DNA from: JBGAJN01 sp044224905
Lineage (GTDB): Bacteria > Verrucomicrobiota > Verrucomicrobiia > Limisphaerales > JBGAJN01
NCBI GenBank assembly: GCA_044224905.1
Contig: JBGAJN010000001.1
Span: 1,054,001-1,118,000 of the forward strand
Reading direction: 5' to 3'
Length of the DNA: 64,000 nucleotides
The position numbers and the translations under genes were made by a program. Shown here piece after piece: positions 15,762-25,044 of this stretch. Within the stretch, counting starts at the first letter, position 1; each line of letters opens with the position of its first letter. Below the pieces are notes generated by a model that worked only from the letters and a program-made list of their open reading frames with translations, searched no databases and was not told the DNA's origin.

Positions 15762-16967
15762 TTAAACGTCGCTGTTTTCTGCAATGCTTTCGGTTTGCGT
15801 CGGGAGTGAAAAATAAAACGTCGCGCCGACATTCACCACGCCGTCGGCCCACGTGCGGCCACCGTGGCGATTAATGATGCGTTGGACATTTGCGAGCCCA
15901 ATGCCCGAGCCTTCGAACTCTTCCTGGCTATGGAGCCGTTGGAACACGCCGAACAATTTGCCGGCATACTTCGGATCGAAGCCCGCGCCGTTGTCGCGAA
16001 CGTAGAACGCAACCTCGTCGTTGCCGCTGGGAGCGACGCCGATTTCGATCTTGGCCTCGGCGCGATGACTGGTGAACTTGAGGGCGTTGGAAATGAGGTT
16101 GACCAGCACGAGCCGCAAGAGGGCGTAGTCCGCCCGCACGGTCGGCAACGATTGAATCGTCCAAACGATAGTGCGTTCCTCAGTCTCGGCGTCGAAATCA
16201 ACGACCACTTCCCGCACCAACTCGCCGAGGTTCACTTCCGACTTTTGCATCTCGGATCGGGCGATCCGGGAGAACGCCAGCAAATCGTCGATCAGATTTC
16301 CCATTAGCGTGACGGACTGGGAAATGGCGGCCATGTGGACAAGGTTGCTTTCCGAGAACGCCGCCGCGGCATCGTGCCGCAGCAACTCAACGAGCGCCTT
16401 GACCCGGCGCAGAGGCGCCCGCAAATCGTGTGAAGCGGAGAAACTAAACGCCTCGAGTTCCTGGTTGGCGGTTTGCAATTGCGCGGTGCGTTCCACGACG
16501 CGGCGCTCGAGAGTTTCGTTGAGCCGCAGGATTTCAACCTCCGTCTGTTTTCGCTCCGTGATGTCGCGAATGTTGCACTGAATCACTTTGCGGTCGCCGG
16601 CTTGGTAAACGTTGCTGACGAACTCCACCGCGACCTTGCGACCTTCCCGGGTTTCCAAGGGCAAGTCTTCGTACCGGACGTAGCCGTCGCGTTGGAGGCG
16701 CTCGAGCATGATTTGGTTCGACTCGATGTCTTTGAACGGACTCAGTTCGCCCACCGTGTGACCAATCATTTCTTCGCGGGAGAAACCCAACAGCTCGACC
16801 AGAAACGGATTCACGTCATCGATGCGCCCGGTGTCGACGTCGAGGATCAGAATCCCGTCCCGCGCGGCTTCGAACAATCTCCGGTAGCTCAGTTCTGAAG
16901 CGCGTAACGACTTCTCGGGAGGGGTGCCGTTGGCGGCACGGTTTGGGGTGGGCAAAATTTCCTTCAT
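15762..16967 (-). CDS. PAS-domain sensor histidine kinase
   Basis: A 401-residue cytoplasmic kinase with no transmembrane segment. A PAS domain lies at about residues 25-140 (YRRLFEAARDGILILDVDTG, IQCNIRDITERKQ). A coiled linker leads to HisKA with phospho-acceptor His in SASHDLRAPLRRVKALVELL. The HATPase domain has the N box LVNLISNALKFT, G1 VRDNGAGFDP and G2 GSGIGLANVQRIINRHGG. The HisKA/HATPase pair resembles phytochrome-type and Cph1-like kinases. It has its own box 89 bases upstream. The partner receiver is not in the transcription unit; the CheY-like or NarL-like regulators nearby are candidates. Confidence 0.93.
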   Translation of the reverse strand: MKEILPTPNRAANGTPPEKSLRASELSYRRLFEAARDGILILDVDTGRIDDVNPFLVELLGFSREEMIGHTVGELSPFKDIESNQIMLERLQRDGYVRYEDLPLETREGRKVAVEFVSNVYQAGDRKVIQCNIRDITERKQTEVEILRLNETLERRVVERTAQLQTANQELEAFSFSASHDLRAPLRRVKALVELLRHDAAAAFSESNLVHMAAISQSVTLMGNLIDDLLAFSRIARSEMQKSEVNLGELVREVVVDFDAETEERTIVWTIQSLPTVRADYALLRLVLVNLISNALKFTSHRAEAKIEIGVAPSGNDEVAFYVRDNGAGFDPKYAGKLFGVFQRLHSQEEFEGSGIGLANVQRIINRHGGRTWADGVVNVGATFYFSLPTQTESIAENSDV

Positions 16968-17056
16968 AACTCCGGCTCGGTTCGGGTTGCTTGGTACGGG
17001 GCCAATTTCACTTTCTCAGTTGGTCGACGAACGTAATCGGGGAGGACGTGCACCGG

Positions 17057-17075
17057 CTATGGGGTGAAAGCCCCA
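17057..17075 (-). promoter_or_regulatory. Stress-block box, site 5 (PAS histidine kinase gene)
   Basis: The minus strand reads TGGGGCTTTCACCCCATAG. The right half and flank (CACCCCATAG) are perfect and the left half is degenerate (TGGGGC). It ends 89 bases before the ATG at 16967. Confidence 0.7.
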
Positions 17076-17240
17076 CAGGCAAATACTGCATGACGGTTCT
17101 ACCGCGCGCGGATCGTCGGGACAGGAAGGGCCGCCGGATGTTCTCGTGTTGGAAGAAATCCATGCGACCGCGTGATCGCCGAAGCGATCTGCGGATTGCG
17201 ATTCCAATTGGATAACGACAAAGGCCGAAGCGGCCCGCTG

Positions 17241-17918
17241 TTAAACGATGGTCAATTGGACGCTGCTCTCGATGATCCCCGCGCTGATGGCGTAGCGGGT
17301 GAGTCCGGCGGTGTCATGAATGTCCAGTTTCTCCATGAGATGCTCTCGATGCTTCTCCACGGTCTTGACGCTGATGCCCAGCTCATCGGCAGTTTGCTTG
17401 TTGGCTTTGCCCTCGGCGATCAGTTGCAGGACTTCCATCTCACGCGATGTCAGTTGAACGCCGTTCTTCGCGGATATGCCGGTGCGCCCGGTCGATTGCG
17501 ATTCGAGTCGATCCCGGCGTTTGGAAATGGACGGGCTGAAGAAGGTGTTGCCCTTTTGCACTTCGCGAATCGCGCGGCAAACGTCTTGGGCCGAGGTTTG
17601 TTTGAGCAGAAATCCAACCGCGCCGGATTCCGTGGCGTTTTTGACGTAGGCGTCATCACTGTGCGCCGAGAGCATGAGCACCTTCGTGTTGGGGACGGTT
17701 TTGAGGATCTGACGAGCGGCTTCCAAACCGTTGAGCAAGGGCATCGCAATATCCATCAGCACCACATTGGGACGGAGTTTGGTCGCGAGCGCGATGGCCT
17801 TGCGGCCGTCTTGTGCTTCGCCGACGACGTCGAAATCCGGCTCCAGCTCGAGCATTTTGCGAAGGCCTTCGCGGACGATCATGTGGTCTTCCGCCAATAG
17901 GACAGTAATTCGTTTCAT
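17241..17918 (-). CDS. NarL/FixJ-type response regulator with LuxR DNA-binding domain
   Basis: A 225-residue protein. The receiver has AEDHMIVREGL (acidic pair), the phospho-acceptor Asp in VVLMDIAMPLLNG and Lys in GFLLKQTSA. A linker of about 25 residues leads to the LuxR helix-turn-helix LTSREMEVLQLIAEGKANKQ and GISVKTVEKHREHLMEKL. It starts 18 bases after the NarX-like kinase gene with no Shine-Dalgarno before its ATG, so translational coupling is likely. It is the only sequence-specific DNA-binding protein recognised in the stress block, hence a candidate (unproven) for binding the repeated box. Confidence 0.95.
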   Translation of the reverse strand: MKRITVLLAEDHMIVREGLRKMLELEPDFDVVGEAQDGRKAIALATKLRPNVVLMDIAMPLLNGLEAARQILKTVPNTKVLMLSAHSDDAYVKNATESGAVGFLLKQTSAQDVCRAIREVQKGNTFFSPSISKRRDRLESQSTGRTGISAKNGVQLTSREMEVLQLIAEGKANKQTADELGISVKTVEKHREHLMEKLDIHDTAGLTRYAISAGIIESSVQLTIV

Positions 17919-17936
17919 AAAAGTTAAGTTGGTGTG

Positions 17937-20519
17937 TTAGCGGACTCGTTTACCCCCCCCCCCCGTTTTGCGGGATGAGAAAGGTATTTGTGCAGTGACC
18001 GTCGTGCCGTGGCCGGGTTGGGAATCGATGCTGAACTGACCGCCGACCATTTCGAGACGCTCGCGCATGCCCAGCAATCCGAGGCGCTGGCTTCCCTTCC
18101 CGTGCGCGGTGCGGTCCACGTCGAAGGATTTGCCGTCGTCTTTAACGGCCATGCTCAAGTGATGGGGCAGCTTGTGGATGCAGACGTCCACGCGGCTGGC
18201 TCGGGCGTGGCGTTCCACGTTGGTCAATGCTTCCTGCGCGACGCGAAACAGCGCCGTGCGTTTGGCGAGATCCAGCTGATCCACGCCGGCAAATGCAGTC
18301 AAATGAGCGCGCACACCGGTTCGGGCGGTGAAGCCCGTCATGAAGGAATGCAGTGCGGGAATCAGGCCGAGATCATCCAGCACCGTGGGGCGCAAGTCGC
18401 GGGCAAACTCGTGCACTTTGTCCACCGACTGCCGAACCAGCTCTTGCGTGCGTTCGATGTTGCGTTCGAAGGCGGAGTTGTCGAGCCCGGCGGATTTTTT
18501 CAACGCAGCCAGGCGGATGTTGATGCCCGTGAGCGTCTGCGCGATGACGTCGTGGAGCTCGCGGCTGATGCGTTTGCGTTCCTCCTCCTGAGCCTGCAGT
18601 ACTTGGCGCGACAAATGTTTCAGTTTTTCCTGCATCTGGAGTGATTCCTTCAAAAGTTGCTTTTGATGCTCTTCACTTCTGCGGAGCGAAACCTCCACTT
18701 CGCGTCGCCGGATGATCTCGTGTTCCAGCTTCTGATTGGAGGCAGCCAAGACCTCGCTGCGGCGCTGTGCCGCTTCGGCCAGTTTTCGTTCCGTGATGTC
18801 GGTAATGTTTTCGAGTACTGCGACCGCTTTCCCATGGCCGTCGCGGTCGAGCGTCTTGCGGGCGAACACCGTGACACGCCGGCCATCGCGGGTGGTATGC
18901 AACAGCTCGCCAATCCAGTGATTTGTCCGGTGAAGCTCCGCGGTCATCTTCTTCAGCGGAATGGGGAATTTGGTCTTGAGCAGGACGTGGCTCTGTTTCC
19001 CGAGCGCCTCCTCGCGCGGCCAGCCGTAAAGCGTAACCGCCCCTTGATTCCAATACCGGATGTGACCCGCCATATCGCGCACAATGATCGCATCGTGGCT
19101 CATGTCCAGCAGGCGGGCCTTTTCCGATAGTTCCTGCTCGGTTTTCTTGCGCTCAGTGACGTTATTGAAAAGGACGGCAATTCTTCGACTGTCCGGCCCG
19201 CCGACCCGGAAGGCGTAAAGATCGAACCAGCGGTCGCCCAGTTCTTTCGCTTGATGCTGAATGCGAACCGGTTGGCCGGTCAAGGCGACCTTGCCGTATA
19301 TCTCAAACCAAGACCGTTCGAGGTCTGGAACCATGGCACTGATGAGTTTCCCGGTGGCGTCGTGCAGTCCGCTGTGTTTCTCAAACGACGGGTTCACTTC
19401 CAAGTAACGCCAATCGATCGGCTTTTGGCGTTTGTCGAAAATCACTTCGATGATGCAGTAGCCTTCGTCCATCGAATTGAACAGCGTGCGATAGCGCTCC
19501 TCGCTCTGGTGCAACGCATCCATCGCCTGCTTGCGTTCCGTGATATCGCGGATGTTGCATTGAATGACCGCGTGACCGTTCTCCTGATAGAGATTGGCGA
19601 CCACCTCGACCTCCTGATGGCGTCCCTTTTTACTTTCGAGCGGCAGGTCTTCGTAGCGAACTTCGCGGGTCCGTCGCAGCTTCTGAAACATTTCCTGACT
19701 CGCGACTTCATCCTTCAACAGGCCGATCTCGAAGAGTTCCTTGCCGACCAACTGGTCGTGCGAGTAGCCGAGCAGCATCGTCATGAACGGATTGGCGTCG
19801 GTGATCTTGCGCGTCGCGGGATCCAGCAAGAGCACGCCGTCGTGCGCGGTTTCGAAGAGGCGGCGGTAGCGAACTTCCGAAACACGCACTTCGTCCTCCA
19901 CGCGCTTGCGGTCGGTGATGTCCACGACGACGACGCGGCATTCCTGCCCGTTGAGCCGGCGTTGCGCTTCGATATTAACGATCCGCGGTGGCTGACCTTT
20001 GCACAGGAGCTGGAAATCGCCGGAACGCTTGATCGAGCCGGCGAAGACCTGCGTGAGGAAGGCTTGGAAAGCCGGACGACACGTGAAGGAAATCAGGGAA
20101 ACAAAGGATTGGCTCAGTAAGCGGGAGCGGTCGATCCCGACGAGATGAGCGCCGGTGAGATTGGCGTGTTGAATCCGACCGTCTTGGTCGAGGCTGAAAT
20201 AGCTGACGGGGGCGAAGTCGTAGAGGTCGGTGTATTTCTCCAGCAGCACTTCCATCGTGTTCCGCGCCTCCTGAAGCTCCGCGTTCTGCAGCTCAAGCTC
20301 CACATGATGGACCTGCAATTCGTGCAGGAGCCGTCGCGGATCGGCCTCGGCGAGCGGCTCTCTGGCCGCTGACAGCGGACTCATCCGCTGGGCTTTCAAC
20401 TTGGCTTCGGCGCGGCGGTAAAGTTCCGCCATGATGGGGCGGCGATGCCGGTGCGTTCGAAATTCTTTCAGCTCGGCGCGTTTGGCGGCGGGATTGGTTT
20501 TCTTTTTCATGCCGTTCAA
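17937..20519 (-). CDS. Multi-PAS NarX-type sensor histidine kinase
   Basis: An 860-residue soluble kinase. Four PAS-like sensor regions are visible (starts near YTDLYDFAPVSYF, YRRLFETAHDGVLL, YRTLFNSMDEGYCI, LDMSHDAIIVRDMA), two followed by the C-terminal cap signature IQCNIRDITERK or ENITDITERK. The dimerisation domain is of HisKA_3 type with phospho-acceptor His in RISRELHDVIAQTLTGINIR. The ATPase domain has FRVAQEALTNVERHARAS and LGLLGMRERLEMVGG. HisKA_3 kinases pair with NarL-type regulators, and one follows immediately. The N-terminal 65 residues (LKAQRMSPLSAAREPLAEAD, VHHVELELQNAELQEARN) are shared with the next kinase. A run of twelve G sits five codons before the stop. Confidence 0.95.
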   Translation of the reverse strand: MNGMKKKTNPAAKRAELKEFRTHRHRRPIMAELYRRAEAKLKAQRMSPLSAAREPLAEADPRRLLHELQVHHVELELQNAELQEARNTMEVLLEKYTDLYDFAPVSYFSLDQDGRIQHANLTGAHLVGIDRSRLLSQSFVSLISFTCRPAFQAFLTQVFAGSIKRSGDFQLLCKGQPPRIVNIEAQRRLNGQECRVVVVDITDRKRVEDEVRVSEVRYRRLFETAHDGVLLLDPATRKITDANPFMTMLLGYSHDQLVGKELFEIGLLKDEVASQEMFQKLRRTREVRYEDLPLESKKGRHQEVEVVANLYQENGHAVIQCNIRDITERKQAMDALHQSEERYRTLFNSMDEGYCIIEVIFDKRQKPIDWRYLEVNPSFEKHSGLHDATGKLISAMVPDLERSWFEIYGKVALTGQPVRIQHQAKELGDRWFDLYAFRVGGPDSRRIAVLFNNVTERKKTEQELSEKARLLDMSHDAIIVRDMAGHIRYWNQGAVTLYGWPREEALGKQSHVLLKTKFPIPLKKMTAELHRTNHWIGELLHTTRDGRRVTVFARKTLDRDGHGKAVAVLENITDITERKLAEAAQRRSEVLAASNQKLEHEIIRRREVEVSLRRSEEHQKQLLKESLQMQEKLKHLSRQVLQAQEEERKRISRELHDVIAQTLTGINIRLAALKKSAGLDNSAFERNIERTQELVRQSVDKVHEFARDLRPTVLDDLGLIPALHSFMTGFTARTGVRAHLTAFAGVDQLDLAKRTALFRVAQEALTNVERHARASRVDVCIHKLPHHLSMAVKDDGKSFDVDRTAHGKGSQRLGLLGMRERLEMVGGQFSIDSQPGHGTTVTAQIPFSSRKTGGGGKRVR
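17953..17964 (-). repeat. Homopolymer of 12 G (coding strand) at the kinase C-terminus
   Basis: The tract encodes the Gly run of the C-terminal GGGGKRVR. Gaining one G would end the protein at once. Losing one G would extend it to a stop five bases before the response-regulator ATG (17918) instead of 18. Long G tracts are prone to slippage; they also cause sequencing errors. Confidence 0.85.
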
Positions 20520-22226
20520 TCAGCTTCCGGTGACGAGGGTGAGAACTTTGTCGAGTTGGGCGACGCTGAAAGGCTTCGTCAGTACCGCTTTGAAACCGTA
20601 GTAGCCGTACCGCAGGACAGCGGGATCGCTGGCGTGGCCGCTCATGGCGATGGCCTTCACGGCAGGATCGATTTGCTGCAGGACTTCGATGGTCTCTTTA
20701 CCGCCCATTCCTTCGGGGACTTCCAAGTCCAAGAGCACGGCCACAACGGGCTTACCGGAATCCATGGCCCGACCATAAGCCGCGATGGCGGCGCGTCCGT
20801 CCGACACGAGCTCCACCTCGTGACCCATCTTTTGGAGCGCGCGCTGGGTGACCTGCTTCACTTTGGCATCATCGTCCATCACGATAATCCGTCCGTGTCG
20901 CGGTTTAGCGGAGGCAGTTCCGAGCCGGTCGGGCCGGTCGCCTACCCGGCACGCGGGCAGAATGATGTGAACAGTGGTTCCGACGCCTGCCGTGGACTGC
21001 GCGACCATGGCGCCATTGTGCTTCTTCACCACCGCGTGAGCAATGGTCAGGCCCAAGCCCATGCCCTTTTGCAGTCCGCGCTGCTTGGTGGAGAAGTAGG
21101 GATCGAAGATTTTCGGCAGGACGTCCGCTGCGATTCCTTCGCCCTGATCAACGACGCTCAACTTGATGTAGTTGCCGGCCGGCAGTGGCGGGTGATCGTC
21201 GGCGCTTAACAAAACATTCTTCGCTTGAACTAGAACGCCGCCGCCATGCGGCATGGCTTCGCAGGCATTAAGAATCAGGTTGCGCATCGCCTGTCCCAAC
21301 TGCAATTCGTCCACTTCGGCGGCCTCGAGATTTTCCGCGAGCGAAAATTCGGTCCGCACGTTGAAGCCATTCACGGCGCGGCCGACGGTGTCCCGGATGA
21401 CGGCAGGGAGCAGCATTGGCTTGCGGAGGGTCGAGCCACCCGAGGAGAAGCTCATCAGCTTTGCGGTCAGTTCGCGGGCCAGCGACCCGGCCTTGATCGC
21501 ATCTTCGAGATGCCGCATCAGATCTCCTCCGGGCGGCGAGAATTCGCGGGCCATTTCCACGTTGAGCAGTAGCACCGTGAGGAGATTGTTGAAATCATGG
21601 GCGATCCCGCCCGCCAAAATTCCCGTCGATTCCAGCTTGTTCACGATGAGGCGATCCGCCTCCGCCCGCTTGCGCCCGGTGATGTCCATGAGCGTGAGCC
21701 GGCATTCCTTTCCCGATTCCGAAATGATGGCGCCCACCTCGGCGGTGAAGGGTTGCTTCCCTTCCAATTCGACCGTCACCTCGCAGCTCTGGCGGGCGCT
21801 ACTGGCGAAAACTTTTTTTAGAAATGCGCGGAAATCGGCAAACTCCGTGACGGAAACGAATCGGCTGAAGCGCTGCTTAACGAGTGTGGAACGGGCAATC
21901 CCGAGCAACGTGGCCGCCGCCAGATTCGCCTCTTGGATGATGCTGTCGCGATTGAGGGTCAGGAACCCGATGGGCGCAAAATCGTAGAGGTCGGTGTACT
22001 TCTCCACCGCCCGTTCCAAGTTGTCGCGGGATTGCTGCAACTCCGCGTTCTGCATCTCCAACTCCACTTGGTGGACTTCCAGTTCGTGCAGCAGCCGTTG
22101 GGTGTCCGCCTCATACTGGGAATCACCGGGCTTTGACTGCAACGCGGCCCGCCGAGCGCTGAGCCTCGCTTCGGCTCGACTCCGCAATTCTGCAGCGTCG
22201 TCCGGGAGCTCAGGATTTTTGGGCAT
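20520..22226 (-). CDS. PAS hybrid sensor histidine kinase with C-terminal receiver
   Basis: A 568-residue soluble protein. The N-terminal helix pair (DTQRLLHELEVHQVELEMQN) and PAS (KYTDLYDFAPIGFLTLN) mirror the NarX-type kinase downstream. HisKA has the His in ILAGGIAHDFNNLLTVLLLN. The ATPase domain has MRNLILNACEAMPHGGG, VVDQGEGIAADVLPKIFDPYF and GMGLGLTIAHAVVKKHNGA. A receiver follows with DDDAKVKQVTQ, the Asp in VAVLLDLEVPEGMGG and Lys in AVLTKPF. Phosphate therefore can relay internally; the output partner is unknown. Its stop codon directly abuts the next start and it follows the CheB-CheR gene after ten bases. Confidence 0.94.
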   Translation of the reverse strand: MPKNPELPDDAAELRSRAEARLSARRAALQSKPGDSQYEADTQRLLHELEVHQVELEMQNAELQQSRDNLERAVEKYTDLYDFAPIGFLTLNRDSIIQEANLAAATLLGIARSTLVKQRFSRFVSVTEFADFRAFLKKVFASSARQSCEVTVELEGKQPFTAEVGAIISESGKECRLTLMDITGRKRAEADRLIVNKLESTGILAGGIAHDFNNLLTVLLLNVEMAREFSPPGGDLMRHLEDAIKAGSLARELTAKLMSFSSGGSTLRKPMLLPAVIRDTVGRAVNGFNVRTEFSLAENLEAAEVDELQLGQAMRNLILNACEAMPHGGGVLVQAKNVLLSADDHPPLPAGNYIKLSVVDQGEGIAADVLPKIFDPYFSTKQRGLQKGMGLGLTIAHAVVKKHNGAMVAQSTAGVGTTVHIILPACRVGDRPDRLGTASAKPRHGRIIVMDDDAKVKQVTQRALQKMGHEVELVSDGRAAIAAYGRAMDSGKPVVAVLLDLEVPEGMGGKETIEVLQQIDPAVKAIAMSGHASDPAVLRYGYYGFKAVLTKPFSVAQLDKVLTLVTGS

Positions 22227-22236
22227 AACAGTGTCG

Positions 22237-24969
22237 CTACGGTTTCTTGGGCTTCACGGTTTTCGAGGGCGTTCGGCCGGCTTTGCGTGAAATGTTGTTT
22301 CGGGCAGGGGCGGCTTTCTTCAGTGGTTTTCCTTGGAATCGCGTGGCGAGGTGCTTTGCCAACGTGGCGTGCTCGGCGCGCAACTGCGCTTCGAGCTTCT
22401 TGGCCGCGGTGATGTCCGCGAAGGTGATGACCAGACCGTCAATCCGATCGTCGAGCGTGCGGTAAGGCATGATCCGCACGGTGAACCAACGGCCGTCGCG
22501 AGCGTTGATCGGCTTCTCGGCGAAGCCCAGTTTCTGCAACACTTCGCGCGCGTCGTCAGGGAGTTCCGGATACAGCAGATCGGAGGCGAGGTCGGTGATG
22601 GGGCGCCCGACATCGCCGGGGATGAGCTTGATAATTTTCGTCGCCTGCGTGGTGAAACGACGGACCTTGAGATCCTTGTCCAGAAACAGCGTGGCGATGT
22701 CCGTGCTATTGAGCAGATTCTTCATGTCGTTGTTGGAGCGCGACAACTCGTCCAACTTGGCCTGCAACTCGGCGTTGACGGTCTGCAGTTCTTCATTCAA
22801 CGACTGCATTTCTTCCTTCGAGGTCATGAGCTCCTCGTTGGTGGATTGAAGCTCCTCGTTGGTGGATTGCATTTCCTCATTCGCGGAGCGGAGTTCCTCC
22901 TGCGAGGACTGCATTTCCTCGCGGACCGTCTGCGCTTGCTGCCGGGCCTCTTGAAACTTGCGCTCGAGGTCGGCGAGGTGAGCCTGGCTGGCGTGACGAG
23001 TGCCAGCCTTGCCGGGACGGTGCGGCGGTGGGATTTCCAGCGGCGCGGGCAAATCGGTGAACACGATCATCACCAAGTCGCGCAGTTCCAGCGGCTCATT
23101 GAGGCGCTGGACGGCGAGATTCACGTGCTGCTTTGCACCGTTAGTTCCGACCTGAAGACCTTGAACCACCACGGGAGCTTCCTGATCGAGCGCTTTCTGG
23201 AACGCGTTGGCGAGCTCGTAGCGGAGTCCTTCGCGCGCCATGACGAAAATATTCCAGTTCGCCTTGCCCGCGGCGGGTTCAAGATATTTTCCCGTGCGAC
23301 CGCTCACGTAGAGAATGTTGCCCTTGTCGTCGACGATTACCGTGGGCGGTGCGAAATGATCCAACACCAGCTGGTTGGCCATAGTCTGGAAGCTGAGATG
23401 CGGCACGGCGGCAACGCGCTCCTTGGTGCCGACGGGCAAGGGCGGGGCGAAGGACGAGGGAAACTCGAGCGGTTCCTTGCGCACCACGGACTCCGCGCGA
23501 CGAAAGATTCGCGACTTGTTGTTAATGGGCGTGAATAGCTCGGTGAAATTACCGACGGTTTCCGCGCTGCCGAGAAACAAGACGCCGCCCGGAGTGAGGC
23601 TGTAGTGAAACAACGGGATGAGTTTCTTCTGCATCTCCGCCGCGAAGTAGATCAGCAGATTGCGGCAGCTCAGAATATCCAGCTTCGTGAAGGGTGGATC
23701 CTTGATGAGGTTTTGCGGCGCGAAGATAACCATCTCTCGGATCTCCGCCGCCACGCGGTAACCGCGATCGTTCTTCACGAAGAAGCGGCTCAGTTGAGCG
23801 GGTGAAACGTCCGCCGAAATATTCACGGGATAAGCGCCCTGACGCGCCTTGTCGATGGCATCCTTGTCCAAGTCGGTCGCAAAAATTTGCAGTTTGATTT
23901 TCTTCTTGGCTCCCAGCTTGTCCATCACCTCTTTGAAAACCATCGCGAGGGAATACGCTTCTTCACCAGTGGAGCAACCCGGCACCCACGCGCGCAACAC
24001 GTGCCCGTCCGGTCGGCTGGCGATCAGCTGTGGAAGAACCGTCTGACGCAACTCCGCCCACGCGACTGGGTCGCGGAAAAAACTCGTCACGCCGATCAGC
24101 AATTCCTTGAAGAGCAAATCCAGCTCCTGCGGATTCTCCTGCAGATAACGAACGTAGGTCGCGATCTTGCTGATTTGGTGAATGCCCATGCGCCGCTCAA
24201 TCCGGCGATAGAACGTGTTCTTCTTGTAGAGCGAAAAATCATTCCCCGTGTGGGCGCGCAACAGAATGATCGCTTTGTCCAACGCACTATTCGCTTTGTC
24301 TTCCAAGGCTTGCTCGGGTTTGTGGATCAACGGAGCGCGTTGCAGGTAGGCGAGGATCTTGCCGGGCAGGTCGTCCACGGGCGCCACGATGTCCGCGAGC
24401 CCTGAGTCGATAGCGCTGCGCGGCATGCCATCGAATTTAGCGGTCGCTGGATCCTGTACCAGCACCAGCCCGCCTTTTTCCTTGATGGCCCGCAATCCCA
24501 GTGTGCCGTCGGATCCCATGCCGGACAAAATGACGGCGATGCTTCGCTCCTGCTGGTCTTGCGCGAGCGATCGGAGGAAGAAATCAATCGGCAGCCGCAG
24601 GCCGCGCGGCGACACGGGGTCGAGCAGGTGCAACACGCCGTGAAGGATCGACATGTCTTTGTTGGGCGGGATCACGTAGATGCCGTTGGGTTGTACCGTG
24701 GTGCGATCTTTGACTTGGATGGCCTTCATGCCCGTCGCGCGCTGTAGCAGCTCGGGCATGATGCCTTTGCGCGTCGGGTCCAGATGCTGAACGATGACGA
24801 AGGCCATGCCACTGTTCTTCGGGACATGGTTGAGAAAATGTTCCAACGCTTCGAGCCCGCCCGCTGAGGTTCCCAAACCGACAATGGGGAAGGACGCGCT
24901 CGTGGGCCCAGCAGTCTTGGTGAGAGCAGAGATTCTCCGTCGCAGTTTCGGTTTCGAATTCGTCTTCAT
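22237..24969 (-). CDS. CheB-CheR-coiled coil-PAS fusion protein
   Basis: A 910-residue protein. Residues about 25-215 are a CheB methylesterase (GLGTSAGGLEAL with Ser, IVQHLDPTRKG with His, VILSGMGSDGTLG with Asp). Residues about 230-490 are a CheR methyltransferase (FFRDPVAWAEL, AWVPGCSTGEEAYSLAM, LDILSCRNLLIYF). A PAS-like region, a striking Glu/Asn-rich heptad coiled coil (SSQEELRSANEEMQSTNEEL and on) and a final PAS (NSTDIATLFLDKDLKVRRF) follow. No CheA, CheW or chemoreceptor is nearby, so this fusion probably serves non-chemotactic signalling, as known for such CheBR-PAS proteins. It is the second gene of the signalling operon. Confidence 0.95.
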   Translation of the reverse strand: MKTNSKPKLRRRISALTKTAGPTSASFPIVGLGTSAGGLEALEHFLNHVPKNSGMAFVIVQHLDPTRKGIMPELLQRATGMKAIQVKDRTTVQPNGIYVIPPNKDMSILHGVLHLLDPVSPRGLRLPIDFFLRSLAQDQQERSIAVILSGMGSDGTLGLRAIKEKGGLVLVQDPATAKFDGMPRSAIDSGLADIVAPVDDLPGKILAYLQRAPLIHKPEQALEDKANSALDKAIILLRAHTGNDFSLYKKNTFYRRIERRMGIHQISKIATYVRYLQENPQELDLLFKELLIGVTSFFRDPVAWAELRQTVLPQLIASRPDGHVLRAWVPGCSTGEEAYSLAMVFKEVMDKLGAKKKIKLQIFATDLDKDAIDKARQGAYPVNISADVSPAQLSRFFVKNDRGYRVAAEIREMVIFAPQNLIKDPPFTKLDILSCRNLLIYFAAEMQKKLIPLFHYSLTPGGVLFLGSAETVGNFTELFTPINNKSRIFRRAESVVRKEPLEFPSSFAPPLPVGTKERVAAVPHLSFQTMANQLVLDHFAPPTVIVDDKGNILYVSGRTGKYLEPAAGKANWNIFVMAREGLRYELANAFQKALDQEAPVVVQGLQVGTNGAKQHVNLAVQRLNEPLELRDLVMIVFTDLPAPLEIPPPHRPGKAGTRHASQAHLADLERKFQEARQQAQTVREEMQSSQEELRSANEEMQSTNEELQSTNEELMTSKEEMQSLNEELQTVNAELQAKLDELSRSNNDMKNLLNSTDIATLFLDKDLKVRRFTTQATKIIKLIPGDVGRPITDLASDLLYPELPDDAREVLQKLGFAEKPINARDGRWFTVRIMPYRTLDDRIDGLVITFADITAAKKLEAQLRAEHATLAKHLATRFQGKPLKKAAPARNNISRKAGRTPSKTVKPKKP

Positions 24970-25044
24970 GGGCTTGGCGATGACGTGCGCGAGAGCAGTG
25001 ATTGGACGTCGCTCGGCCGCCGGGCCTCGTGACGGGTGGGAAAG

